Origin: Adineta ricciae
Taxonomy: Eukaryota > Rotifera > Eurotatoria > Adinetida > Adinetidae
Reading direction: 5' to 3'
DNA: 64,000 nt
Assembly (NCBI GenBank): GCA_905250025.1
Contig: CAJNOJ010000456.1
Location: forward strand, 1-64,000
Below, piece by piece: positions 10,978 to 21,865 of this stretch (the stretch's first letter is position 1; each line of letters begins with the position of its first letter). Position numbers and translations under genes: made by a program. The notes under the pieces are model-generated. The model was not told the DNA's origin and did not search any database. It worked only from the letters and a program-made list of their open reading frames with translations.

Positions 10978-13900
10978 TCAATCGTAATCGCGATCATAAT
11001 ATGGGAGAAAGTTGTTAACATGTTCTTCTTGTTGATACTGTCGTTCTGTGTGTTCAACTAGAAACTTCACATTGCTAAACTTTCGAACAATTACAAACGG
11101 ACCATGAAAGCGAGCATCGAGCTTCGACCGCCCTGTTAAAATTTTCACCCAAACTAAATCTCCCTCATTGTATTGTGGGTTCATTCGTCTGTGATCGTAT
11201 CGTTGTTTACTCAGAATCTGATTTTGTACAATGTTCTCCCGAGCAGCCCGAATAGCCACTTGTCTGTATTGATTTACCAGTTCCCAATAATCGTGCGGTT
11301 TCAATAATTGAATATTTGATGGTTGTATTTCAAACGGAGAAATCAATCGTCGACCAAAGGCTGATTCATACGGAATGAATTTTGTTGTTGCGTGTACACC
11401 CGAATTATAAGCCCATATAATCGCTGGTAAGTAAATATCCCAATCTGTCAAATACTCATTGCAATATTTCTTCAATTGGTCACAAAACATTGAATTGAAC
11501 CTTTCCACCTGACCATTGGACATCGGATGGTATGGAATTGAGAAGATCTGTTTACAATTCGTCAGTTTCGTAATCGATGCCAACAACTCGTTTCTGAAGT
11601 GCGTTCCTTGATTAGATTGTACATACTGAACAGCTCCATGTTGTAATATAATATCTTCAAACAACATTGTTGCAGCATCTTTCGCTGTTTCTGTTGGAAA
11701 GGCTCTCGCAAAAACATACTTCGACAAACGATCGGTGATAACCAGGACATACTGGTTACCACCACTCGAGCGAACAGGAGCACGCCAAAAATCCATTTGT
11801 AATATTTGGAATACTCCTTCAGGTGGTTGTTCTTGTTGTAAAAATCCCGGTTTCTTTTGTCGTTGTACATTGAACTGGGCACATTCAGCACACGAACGTA
11901 TGTAATTTCGAATTGTATCATACATCTTAGGCCAAAAATACTTATCTTTTACCTTCCGATACGTTCGAGTAATTCCAAAGTGTCCGCTCATTGGATGATC
12001 ATGGTATGCTTTCAAGATTTCAGAGACCAATGACGCTGGGACCCATGGCAATTGTATCGTTGTTTTATCCGGTCGAACAACCAATTTGAACAAAACTCCC
12101 TGATTCATAGTTAAATTGTCGAATCCCTGCTGACTTTTTTCAATCTTCTGAATCCGATCCTTTATGACAGAATCCTTTATTTGTTCAGTGCGGATTCGAT
12201 CCAGACTTATATCAAAAACCATTGATCCATCACTTTTCATTTTGCTTGAATCACGTGTGTCGTTCGAACTTTCGTCATCTTGTGACATTCCCAAATTCGA
12301 AGTTGATGATTCGTTATCATTCAACAATCGTTTGGCCATTGACCTCGTAATCGCATTGATTTGCATTGAATTGGTTTGTTCGATCGGTTGAGGATATAAT
12401 CGAACCCGCGTCAAATGATCATCTTCATCTGCTTCTTCACAAGGAAATCTGGACAACAGATCAGCATCACAATTGCAGCGTCCTTTCTTGTATCGAATTT
12501 TTGTAATATCATATTCAGCTAATTCCAGTTGCCAACGTTCGATTCGAGAATTTTGAATTTTCTTCTTATTGAAGCTACACAACGGACAATGATCAGTTTC
12601 AATTTCAATTGGTCTACCCCAAACATATTCTCTCAACTTTTGAATGCACCATACCATTGCCAAACATTCTCGTTCAGTTGTTGAATATCTCTTCTGTGTC
12701 GGGGTAAACTTCTTCGACACATATTTAATCACTTTGACTCCCGCCGGTGTTAGTTGTCGCAATACTCCTCCCATTCCTTCACCAGACGCGTCGATTGATA
12801 ACGTTAATGGTGAACTGTCATCAGGAAAGTGTAAAAATACCGGCGCTGTTGTCAATCGATTTTTCAATTCGTTAAAAGCCGTATCCATCTTCGCTGTCCA
12901 CCCTTTCCATGTTACATTTTTCTGTGTATAAACAAATAATGGCGCCGCAATTTTCGAAAAGTTTTCGATGAAATCCCTGTAATAATTTGCTGCTTGAACA
13001 AATGAGTGCGCTTGTTTTGGTGTTGTTGGTGTTGGAATGGAGATGATGGCTTTGATGTTTTCTTCAAGTGGAGCAACTCCATTAGCATCCACTGTATGTC
13101 CCAAGTAATCAATAGAAGATTTAGCAAAAGAACACTTGTGAGGATTCACTTGTAATTTCGCGGTAGCCAAAACCAACAGTATTTCATTTAGATGATGCAC
13201 ATGCTCTTCAAATGATTGTGAAAAAATCAAGACGTCATCGATGTACACTAAACAATACTCCCATCTGGTTTTGACTAGTAATTCATACATAATTCTCTGA
13301 AAATTTGAAGGACTATTTTTAAGGCCTTGCGGCATCACGTTGAACCGAAACAACCCGTTATAAGCAGTAAATGTGGTTCGGTCTTTGTCATCGGGATGAA
13401 TTCGAATTTGGTGGTAACCCGAGCGCAGGTCCATTTTTGTAAATAATCGATTGCCATTCAATCGATTTAACGTGTCGTCAATGCGAGGTAGAGGATAACA
13501 ATCACGTTCTGTTACATTATTGAGTTGTCGATAATCTACCACGAATCTATAGGTTCCATCCCTTTTCTTCACCAACAGCACCGGTGATGACCAACTCGCG
13601 TGAGATTTCTCGATTTGTCCGCTATCCAACATTTCTTCAATGGTTTTCGACAGATGCTGTTGTTTAATCAAGTCTGTTCGATAGACTCGCGACTGAATTG
13701 GAGGATTTTGTCCAGTATTGATCATTGGTGGAGCTGATATCGTTGAGACTGTTGGCTTAGATATATCAAATACTTTCCAATATTTGTTCAGCAAATTTCG
13801 AATTGCCTTTCGTTCCTCCAAATTATCAATATGGTCTAGCTCAAATTGATATCCCTGAATCATTTTTTCTTCGGTTTGTTCATCCGATTCCAATTCACTT

Positions 13901-14613
13901 TGTGAATCTCGATCAATTGAGTTCATTGAATAACAGCTAATATTCTCTGTCTGAGTTGTCACTTGTCCAATCTTGGTATTACCAGACAGCTCACAGACAT
14001 TATTCGTTGGATTGGTTATTGTCACATATGTTTCGTAGTTATCAATTGACAACAAAGCATTCGGAATTGCTATTAAATGTTGATGTTGAACATGTCGATT
14101 CGGTTGGAAAATAACATTCGATGATGATGAAATCGAAGATTTCAATTTGACAATCATTGTATGTTGTGGTTTGATCGTAATAGCGTTTGCCAGCTTGACA
14201 TCACACGTATGGTCACTGGTATTTGCTTCAATCGGAATAGACGAGGATAACTTTCCTAAATGCACAACAATCTGTTTTTTCGAATGACAAATATCAACCG
14301 AGTACGCTTGAATCCAATCTTGCCCCAATATACACGGTGATGAAAGAGATTCTGATACCATTGCCATTACACTCGTCGTAATATTGCCAACCCTAATAAA
14401 TATTTGTACTTTGCCGTTGATATACACCGATGTATTTCCATCTGCCAAAGCTACTCGTTCTCGCATTGGAATTATTGTAGAATGTTTGGTTTTTCGTAAT
14501 GTTGATGAACAAATAAAAGTATTACTAGCTCCCGTGTCCACTAAACATTGCGTTGTTACATTATTAACAGGAACAGTAATGAAGGATAATGGTGATGGAT
14601 TAATTGTTGACAC
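10978..14613 (-). CDS. pol: Gypsy-type Pol polyprotein (PR-RT-RH-IN)
   Basis: A single frame of about 1210 codons with the Ty3/gypsy order of domains. Aspartic protease: CLVDTGAS near residue 27. Reverse transcriptase: the catalytic box LVYIDDVLIF near residue 455, with DLRSGYHQIR before it. RNase H: LSIDASGEGMGG to TDHCPLC. Integrase: a zinc-binding H-x-H...C-x2-C (SGHFGIT ... CAECAQ) and a core with MDFWRAP and NGQVERFN. At the second integrase aspartate the usual S-D-Q-G reads S-N-Q-G (near residue 1010), which should abolish strand transfer if correct. Pol lies in the -1 frame relative to gag, and the region before its first in-frame GTG is open back to the gag slippery site. It has no stops, so the copy is young apart from the integrase change. 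Confidence 0.93.
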   Translation of the reverse strand: MSTINPSPLSFITVPVNNVTTQCLVDTGASNTFICSSTLRKTKHSTIIPMRERVALADGNTSVYINGKVQIFIRVGNITTSVMAMVSESLSSPCILGQDWIQAYSVDICHSKKQIVVHLGKLSSSIPIEANTSDHTCDVKLANAITIKPQHTMIVKLKSSISSSSNVIFQPNRHVQHQHLIAIPNALLSIDNYETYVTITNPTNNVCELSGNTKIGQVTTQTENISCYSMNSIDRDSQSELESDEQTEEKMIQGYQFELDHIDNLEERKAIRNLLNKYWKVFDISKPTVSTISAPPMINTGQNPPIQSRVYRTDLIKQQHLSKTIEEMLDSGQIEKSHASWSSPVLLVKKRDGTYRFVVDYRQLNNVTERDCYPLPRIDDTLNRLNGNRLFTKMDLRSGYHQIRIHPDDKDRTTFTAYNGLFRFNVMPQGLKNSPSNFQRIMYELLVKTRWEYCLVYIDDVLIFSQSFEEHVHHLNEILLVLATAKLQVNPHKCSFAKSSIDYLGHTVDANGVAPLEENIKAIISIPTPTTPKQAHSFVQAANYYRDFIENFSKIAAPLFVYTQKNVTWKGWTAKMDTAFNELKNRLTTAPVFLHFPDDSSPLTLSIDASGEGMGGVLRQLTPAGVKVIKYVSKKFTPTQKRYSTTERECLAMVWCIQKLREYVWGRPIEIETDHCPLCSFNKKKIQNSRIERWQLELAEYDITKIRYKKGRCNCDADLLSRFPCEEADEDDHLTRVRLYPQPIEQTNSMQINAITRSMAKRLLNDNESSTSNLGMSQDDESSNDTRDSSKMKSDGSMVFDISLDRIRTEQIKDSVIKDRIQKIEKSQQGFDNLTMNQGVLFKLVVRPDKTTIQLPWVPASLVSEILKAYHDHPMSGHFGITRTYRKVKDKYFWPKMYDTIRNYIRSCAECAQFNVQRQKKPGFLQQEQPPEGVFQILQMDFWRAPVRSSGGNQYVLVITDRLSKYVFARAFPTETAKDAATMLFEDIILQHGAVQYVQSNQGTHFRNELLASITKLTNCKQIFSIPYHPMSNGQVERFNSMFCDQLKKYCNEYLTDWDIYLPAIIWAYNSGVHATTKFIPYESAFGRRLISPFEIQPSNIQLLKPHDYWELVNQYRQVAIRAARENIVQNQILSKQRYDHRRMNPQYNEGDLVWVKILTGRSKLDARFHGPFVIVRKFSNVKFLVEHTERQYQQEEHVNNFLPYYDRDYD

Positions 14614-14627
14614 AGAGGGACCACCAT

Positions 14628-15725
14628 CTAGGACCTCTGTTCCTCGTTTTTTTGATTTGTTTGTCCAGTTTCAGCGGTACGATTATTCATCTGAGGACAA
14701 TTTCGAGAAATATGATCAAATTCATGACATTTGTAACACTGTATCCGCCCATTAGGCCGTTGAAAATTGGCGTAAGTTTGGTTCTTGTCCGTTGTTGTTT
14801 GTTGTTGTCCATAGCTATTCTGTCGTTGGTCGTTTCCATTCGAATTGTACCAAGCGGACTCATCTGTAGATTGTTCATGATTCCAACCAATTGGTATTTT
14901 CATTTGCATTTGTCGATGTTCAATCAGTTTGCTGACATTCTCAATTTGTTGGGCTTTGACTAAAAATTCGACTGGTGTTGCGTACGTATCTTTCACTGCT
15001 TCTTGATACAACGAAAATTGCAATCCATTCGTCAATTTGTGAATCTTTTGTTTATCCGACATATTTGGATCGTATCTGTTACACAAATCAATTATGTCGT
15101 AGTAATATTTAATAACCGGCTCGTTATATTGTTGTTTGCGTTGATCCAATTGCCGCCCAATCAGGTATTCGTTGGTTTTGCCAAATTGTTCGACAATTGC
15201 TTGTTTAAACAAATCCCAATTCCAGTCATTCTGTTGATTCTCCTTCCACCACTTATATGCGTAATCCTTCAAAAAAGCGGGCGCATATTGAAAATATAAT
15301 TGTTCTTGATTCCCCGGGAGTCGTGCCACGTGGAAGTAATGCACAATACTCTCGATCCACTTGTATACATCTTCGTCCGAATTACCATGAAAAGGCTTGA
15401 CGAAATCTTTCATTTGCTGCAATGGATCTGTATTAACAATCACTTGCATTTTCGCCATATCTGGAGTAGCTGTGAATAGTTCATTTCGATTTCGCTGAAT
15501 TTGTAATTTATCCATTTCTTCCCGTAATTTTGCCAGTTCCTGTAACACTAATTCCATTTGCTGTGCTGTCACCGGAATTGGCACCGACTCAATACCATCC
15601 ACTGTTGCATTGCCTTCACTATTGCTTTTCATTCTGCGTGTTGGCGGTAATTTCTTTGCTAGTTCGAAAACCGTCTGCGAAATGTTCGTCGTACGCCGTG
15701 TTGAGTAATTGGAAGAAATATGCAT
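14628..15725 (-). CDS. gag: Gypsy-type Gag with one zinc knuckle
   Basis: A 365-codon frame. The centre resembles the retrotransposon Gag family (FVKPFHGNSDEDVYKWIES, KWWKENQQNDWNWDLFKQA), and the C-terminus has a CCHC nucleocapsid knuckle (CYKCHEFDHISRNC). Gag assembles the cytoplasmic particle that packages the element RNA. Its stop codon is at 14628-14630, while Pol is open in the -1 frame across this point. The ATG at 15725 lies only six bases from a transposon end at 15732, so no leader, primer-binding site or 5' LTR remains. The true N-terminus could have been longer before truncation. Confidence 0.88.
   Translation of the reverse strand: MHISSNYSTRRTTNISQTVFELAKKLPPTRRMKSNSEGNATVDGIESVPIPVTAQQMELVLQELAKLREEMDKLQIQRNRNELFTATPDMAKMQVIVNTDPLQQMKDFVKPFHGNSDEDVYKWIESIVHYFHVARLPGNQEQLYFQYAPAFLKDYAYKWWKENQQNDWNWDLFKQAIVEQFGKTNEYLIGRQLDQRKQQYNEPVIKYYYDIIDLCNRYDPNMSDKQKIHKLTNGLQFSLYQEAVKDTYATPVEFLVKAQQIENVSKLIEHRQMQMKIPIGWNHEQSTDESAWYNSNGNDQRQNSYGQQQTTTDKNQTYANFQRPNGRIQCYKCHEFDHISRNCPQMNNRTAETGQTNQKNEEQRS
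14646..14652 (-). promoter_or_regulatory. Likely -1 ribosomal frameshift site
   Basis: The heptamer A AAA AAC in the gag reading phase, about 15 bases before the gag stop, where the -1 frame is open into pol. This is one of the classical slippery heptamers used in retroviral gag-pro overlaps. I could not compute whether a stable hairpin or pseudoknot follows. Confidence 0.65.
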
Positions 15726-15731
15726 ACACTT

Positions 15732-17347
15732 CCCACGAAAAAATTTTGAAACAGATACCGCTGATCGCCGCGGTTTTTTCGTAATGGCTGCGGTTATATC
15801 GTTGAAGGTCGCGGTGTCGAAAAGTAACCGCGGTTAACAGCGGTGTGGCGCACCGCAACATAAATATATCGCGGTATGTTAAAAAAAAACCGCAATGTGA
15901 TCACCGTTCTAGACCGCGTTTTCAAAAATGCGCGATGAAATGTAGGTTACCAGTGGTATTTGAGAGGCGCCATCTTCCACAAGTTTATATTCTGCGAGCT
16001 TCTCATTGTGAACCGCGATCTTCAAATTTTCCCTAAGGATATCGGTGTCCAGAATACTTTAGTTCTTGTTTTTAGTTAGACTTTTCATCTAGTTTTTCGT
16101 TATGGAAATGTATCACAACAACTTTAATACGTGAAATCACGGTACGATAAAAAAGAATCCAAACTCAAATCGATTCATCTCTCTTTTAGTTGATAAATGG
16201 CATGATTTATGAGAAAAAGCTATCGAGAGAATGTAAACACGCTTTTCTTTTATCAAACTATAATAAGTTCAGCATGTTCTCTATTATTATCTGTCTTGCA
16301 TTTTAACTTGAAAAGATTCAAACAAGAACTACTTTTGTACAAATAGCTTCACCTATTTAGAAACTATTCATCGTTAGAGTTATATAAAGACTTAATAAAC
16401 ATCAATTTGATCTTAAATATGTATTTCGTTAAACAGTTAGTTCTAAAATAGTTTAAAATATTGATCAGATTTCAATGAAAGACAGCTATTTATCATAATC
16501 TGATGATATAGTTGAAAATCAGACGTAGACCTTGAACAAATTTTTTTTTTATGCATACACTTGAGATACGTGTTCTAAATGCTATTTATGTGTGATTTTC
16601 TCGAAATATAGATTTACAGATATAATCAGTTATGATCTCTCAACTCGTTAGGCCATTTAACAACTTGCAGTATCACGATCAATCAACTACACGATTCGAA
16701 TAAATGAGTATTTTCCCTAATTGTAACATTCATCAAGGTAGATTATTTATTTTAACATCACTAACCATCAATATAGGCGATAAATAGAAATCTTCCAGCT
16801 AGATAGTGCTTAGTTTATCGTCGATGTGAGTATCTCAAGAAGTTTGAAAATTTGTGAAGCTAGCAGACGTCTCTAGTATTCGTGAGACTCATATAAATCC
16901 ATCAGTAAATTAAACATATCGATCGAAATCAGAATTTCTCGATGCAAATAAGATAGACGATCTCATTCAATTTGAGTATGAATATCACCAGATGGTTCAA
17001 TGGAATTAGTGGACTACAATCATAAGGTAAGCCGTTCGAATCTAATTAAAGAAATAAAAATCAAAAAATAGGAAGTGGCATCTAATGAGCTGACTGAGGT
17101 GTGAAATGACCGTGTGGAAATAATAGATGACAATGAGATAGATGGCAGAGATGGTATACCACCATGATGGTGAATTACGTTTTTTTCGAAAAACCATTAA
17201 TAACCGCGTTATTCTCAGACCGCGGTTTCGGCCGGTGTGAGAAAACCTAATAAAAGGTCTGACTTTCGCGGTTCATTAAACCGCTGATACCAACGCCTTC
17301 TCGCACCGTGATATACCGCGGTTTTGATCGAAAAATTTTTTCGTGGG
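15732..17347. mobile_element. Non-autonomous inverted-repeat DNA transposon
   Basis: A 1616-bp unit. Its ends are inverted copies of CCCACGAAAAAATTTT (15732-15747 and 17332-17347). Both subterminal zones are dense in CCGCGG and ACCGCG motifs on both strands. The right end abuts the ART-TPR frame, with AA at 17348-17349 matching AA at 6767-6768. The left end instead abuts the retrotransposon at the gag start. The interior (16036-17200) has no coding region, so any transposase would have to come from elsewhere. I could not assign the superfamily; a 2-bp duplication other than TA is unusual. Confidence 0.75.
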
Positions 17348-19284
17348 AAGTTGTTGTAAGTTCTTCCAAAATCAGGATGATCCTGTGGAAGTGAACATTG
17401 CTGCATTTGAAGTACTTTAGTATAATATTCTTTCGCCTTTATGTAATCGCCAAGATGAAAAAAAGCCAAACCCACGTTATTATACGTTGTTGCAATTTCA
17501 GGATGATTCGGAGGCAGACATTTTTCTCGAATTTTCAGCGACTTTTCGTAACTTTGAAGTGCTTCTGAATAACGATGCTGCATTGAATAGACGAGTCCAA
17601 TATTATTGTATAGCACACCAATTGCAGTCAGATGTAGCTCATCATCATCACTTAATTCATAATTCTTTAATGCTTTATTATAGTGCAAGAGAGCTTCTTC
17701 AAAACTGCCCAATTCACGATGACTTTCACCAAGATTATTATAGATTGATGCCAGTAATGGATCTGTTTCTGGTAAATGTTGTAAGAGGATATCAACCGAT
17801 TTTCGAAAATATTCATCTGCTTTGATCCTCTTGTTTATGTGAGTGTAAATTAATCCGAGGTTACTATAGATTTGGGCGACATTGCGAAAATCGCTAATGA
17901 AATGAGGATGTTCGAGCATTTCAAAATAGTATCGCTCGGCTTTCGTCGTGTCACCCATTCTCATCATTAGTTTAGCCAGACTTGCTAGGGGATATGACGG
18001 ATAGACGATATCGTCTCTCATATGTTCAGTCAACGTTCGCAGTTCATCATCTTCGTCGCCAGTGAGTTTGAGTCTAACATTCCATGTTTTCAATCTATCG
18101 TCTCGATCTACCGATAATATCCGGAATACCGCTCCCATCGTAAACAGAATTTCACCTTCAACATTCCCAAATGCGCTGATCTGTGAGATGTCAGTATATG
18201 GAAATTTATTGACACATTGATCGATTTCGATTTCAAACAGCACGCTTTGACATTCTTCGGCTTTGCTTCCATCGCCGGCATAGACGACCGCTAAGTTCTT
18301 ATGCGGTGTCGTGGAAAGAAAAGTACTTACCGAAAAGAAGCCACCTGCATTATGTCGAATTTTCTGATCAAACTCTTTATTGTTCATAAGTTGTCCCCGA
18401 TAAACAGCACTTGGTAATGTTGAACTTGATGTTTCGCTATTTGACATTAGTTGATTGAAATGTCGATCTTCCAGTTGCGAATGAAGATCTTTAATAAAAT
18501 ATCTTAGCGAATAAAGGACATCAACGTTCAGTTCCCTTAACGCTTGATTCAATAGACGATACAGAAATGTATCTCGTGTGTACCAAAAGATCGCGTTTTG
18601 CGCGTCATAGTATTGTTCGAATTCGTCAACAGTATTGAGATCGGGTTCATTGCCAGCACATTGTTGTCTACAAAATGTCGTCATTTCTTCTTCTGTTGAG
18701 TCGAGTTTAATGAGAATCTCTCGTAGAAATGAAGAATACATAAAGTCTGCTTCTTGACGAGTGCTGTTATTGCTCACTATTGGCATTGGGTATTGAATTT
18801 CCGACATCGTGATTTCAGGAAAGAAATTTATCGAAAAATCTTTACGATAAGGTCCTTCTTTGTACTGGTTTTTTAAATAGGGCAACTGTCCTAACTGATT
18901 ACATAGCTCAGACACGTCTGTAAAATGACCGCATAGTTTTGGCATATAAGAAGAGGAATTAACGATGCCACTTTCATCCTTTGTGATTGATAACACATAA
19001 ACTGAAGCAATTTGTCGAAGCTCTTGGCACTGTGTCAGTATTCTCTTGGATAAATTTGCTGGATTATCGCAAGAAATTACAAGAACAGCTTGCTTGTCAT
19101 CGTCATTCATACGAATTATGTAGTTGAAGCACAAATCTGCATCTCGAAATGTGACAATATACGGATCGACTTTACATAGTGAAATATGCACAGCTTGAAC
19201 CATGTGATTTCTTTTAACAATGGTTGGTTTATTGACATCATAGACTTGATCTAACCAAATCGTAATGTTCGTCGCGAGTGCCAT
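17348..19284 (-). CDS. ART-TPR protein, N-terminal half (ADP-ribosyltransferase + TPR)
   Basis: Open for about 645 native codons; translation then runs into the transposon and stops at 17215. Residues about 1-150 form a leader domain I do not recognise. Residues about 290-395 match the R-S-E class of mono-ADP-ribosyltransferases: Arg in VYRGQ, the STFLST motif, and the E-x-E of EGEILF before a terminal beta-strand. Such enzymes transfer ADP-ribose from NAD+ to protein arginines. From about residue 420 there are five to six kinesin-light-chain-type TPRs (YNNLGESHRELGSFEEAL, YNNVGLAFFHLGDYIKAK). The frame continues from YNN at 17348 into the TPR half ending at 6768. The intact gene would encode about 1290 residues; as assembled the first half ends in a transposon-derived tail. 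ART-TPR fusions are common in rotifers. Confidence 0.85.
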
Positions 19285-21007
19285 CGTAGATTTTGTATGG
19301 CAACAGTTTTGGCGTTGTCACGTTTTAAAATAATTTCATGTGACGGACGAACAAACAGACTTGGCTTTTTCCAAATAAAACAATTCATGCATTAATGTGA
19401 CAAAATAGGATTGAGAGAATGGTAGAAGAACAGAAAAAATTTTATTGACGTAGTCATAAAAGTGAGACATGTTATGCGAATTTGTAAAAAACAAATCTAT
19501 TAGTATTGAAATCAATCGTATTGTTTATTTTATTGAACAGTAGAAAACAATTTCACTGTATGTGTAATTTTTCTCACAGTTAAGCAAATATTTCACAGAA
19601 GCAATGGATGAAGTCAATTTGTTTGAGATGTCTGATTACATTTGGTAGCTGCTTGACTAATTTCATATGGTGCTTTACCCAAAACTGATATAGATTGTTT
19701 ATAAAGTTGGTGCTTATCGAGTAATACAAACATTGTTCGTACAATCACGAAAATTATCGTTGAACATAGTTCGAGTTGTATCACATGTTGAATAACGAGC
19801 ATCGCTTTCATATAAGTGCCATTTTGTACATACAAAAACGTATTGTCGCGACAGAACAAGAACTAACATAGTACGTAGAGGCATTTGAATGCATTGTCTT
19901 CTCGATATTTCTGTTTGTTCAATGAAAATTGATCTGAATAACTGTCGGAATGAGTTTAGACAAACGACACAGTTAATATTACGCTTAAGTATAACTCCAA
20001 AAGATTAGAATAATTATTTACAGATCTCGATCATTACGTGATCGTGCTTGTTTTGTTTATTTATTTTTGCGATCTGTTGTTGATTTTACGTTGATCAGCG
20101 GGTAAATTGAATCAAAACTTTTTCTTTTGTCTTAGCCTTTCGCCAACGGGCAAATCGTGTTTCTTTAGCTAAAAACTTGCGATCATTTCTCGTGTTATAA
20201 ATTAATCTTGTATGACGGAACAGCTAATGGAAAATGTCAAGGTCAACCGGATTTCTATGTCTATTTCGACAATCTGTTCGTTCCAAATGTTACATGTTTG
20301 TTTCACAGTGATTGTTTTAAATATGCTTAATGTTTTCAGTAAACGAAGTATTCACCATGTTGTTCAACGATGAACGATAGAGGAGTTTCTACAGAAAATA
20401 GACGTTCGAATGATAACTATGCTTCTCGTTGTTATATTTTCTGCGATGATTTCGTTTTTTCCCAGTTAGAATTTAATTTATGAAGATATTACCAGAAATG
20501 GTTCAAATCCACAATACAAGTTATCTGAAAGAATACTATTGATGAAATTATTAGTTCCTTGCCTTTATACATTATTACTATTTCGTTCTATGTTTCAGTT
20601 ATTTCCTAAACTTGTTTCCGTAATCGAATTGTTAGAATTCATGATTGAAATTAATATAGATTTGTTCTACACTTTATAATTTATATATTCCAATTTCGAT
20701 TGCCGGTATTCATACATCTTTTCATTATGATATTAGGGATTCACTGGAATCTTTTCACGGAATTCGCATGTCATTCCTATATTAAAGAAATAAATATTAT
20801 ATTCACCAATTCTCATCAGATATTACATCAACAAATAGGAATCTTTTGAAAAGTGATGAAACATTTTTACATTCATCATCGCTTTATCTTTCAGCAGGTA
20901 CACTACTTATCCTAATAGGCAATTATTCATTTTATTGCCATATATACTCCTGAAGAAATGGACGTCACTTGATATCTTTCGCCATTTTGTTATCGAAAAT
21001 TATTTTA
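19285..21007. other. Mostly gene-free stretch
   Basis: 5' side of the ART-TPR gene and 3' side of the B-box-like gene. A minus-strand frame at 19614-19859 (81 codons) contains a hydrophobic run (LELCSTIIFVIVRTMFVLL) and could be a membrane-protein exon or chance; I cannot support it further. The rest is AT-rich without visible features. Confidence 0.35.
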
Positions 21008-21865
21008 TTAACCTTTGTGTTTAAAAATCCCAATAGTCCATCTTAATCGTGTTTCTTTCACTTGTAAAGATTCGATTGGATAGATCGTTTGAGAAGAATG
21101 TTTTTGTCGTTGATCAATAATTTGAACGATCCAATGTTTTCCAAAAGATTCATTTAGCCAATTTTGCATATCTTTGATAAGATTTCCGATACTAGATGGT
21201 CCATGAGTATCAATCAAAACGCTCATGGTATTCAAAATATTGATCTTCATTGAATCTGTGATTCCACGAGATTGTTGTTCAACTTCCCATCGTGTTGATC
21301 TATCTTCGGTGTGGGAAGATCTTTTATTTGGAAAGGTAAAACTTGTGTTTTGATGATTTTCTGTTGGAAGAATAATCAGATTGTCATCAATTGCCAATGG
21401 ATTGATATTCAGATGGAAATATGGGAGTTCTTTGATACTCTGTTCGAAGAATTGAATCGATTGTTTCATGGAGTCGATTTGTTGTTTTGTTGCGTCTTGT
21501 TGTTGAACTAATTCATTGAAATTCAACTTCATCTGATCAAATTCTTTTTTCTGCTTGTTCCTTTTGATTTCAATGATTTGTTGACATTGTTGAAGGTTTT
21601 TTTCATAGAATTGATCGACAGCTCGATGAGCATTTTCACGCCATTGCTCCAAATCTTTCAGAAAAGCGAATTCCGATCCATCGTCATGATTAAATTGATC
21701 TGAAAGTGAATTGATTTGATCCATTAACAATGGAATTTGTGCATTGATTAAAGTGTCATGTTCATTGAGATGGTCACGACATAAATATTGATCACAACAT
21801 AAACACAACGCTCGACATGGTCGTTTACAATCATTGATTGCACAATGTTGGGTTGAAGAAGCCAT
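21008..21865 (-). CDS. B-box-like, coiled-coil protein with dynein-light-chain-like end
   Basis: 285 codons in one exon. The N-terminus has a B-box-like zinc site (CAINDCKRPCRALCLCCDQ, then CRDHLNEHD). Residues about 75-145 are a Gln/Lys-rich coiled coil (QQCQQIIEIKRNKQKKEFDQ). The last 85 residues (MKINILNTMSVLIDTHGPSS ... FGKHWIVQII ... RWTIGIF) follow the helix-helix-strand pattern of dynein light chain LC8. The architecture is that of a TRIM-like protein without RING, with a possible dimerisation or cargo-binding module at its end. A paralogue of the C-terminal domain lies just upstream at 22153-22443. The LC8 likeness is from pattern only. Confidence 0.7.
   Translation of the reverse strand: MASSTQHCAINDCKRPCRALCLCCDQYLCRDHLNEHDTLINAQIPLLMDQINSLSDQFNHDDGSEFAFLKDLEQWRENAHRAVDQFYEKNLQQCQQIIEIKRNKQKKEFDQMKLNFNELVQQQDATKQQIDSMKQSIQFFEQSIKELPYFHLNINPLAIDDNLIILPTENHQNTSFTFPNKRSSHTEDRSTRWEVEQQSRGITDSMKINILNTMSVLIDTHGPSSIGNLIKDMQNWLNESFGKHWIVQIIDQRQKHSSQTIYPIESLQVKETRLRWTIGIFKHKG

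Noticed and set aside
6769-16035. The two 304-bp direct repeats as the LTRs of the gypsy element
   Set aside because: They start CCCACG rather than TG...CA, one lies 4 kb beyond the polypurine tract, and their first bases have an inverted match at 17332-17347. A better LTR candidate with TATA box and purine tract is at 10446-10759.
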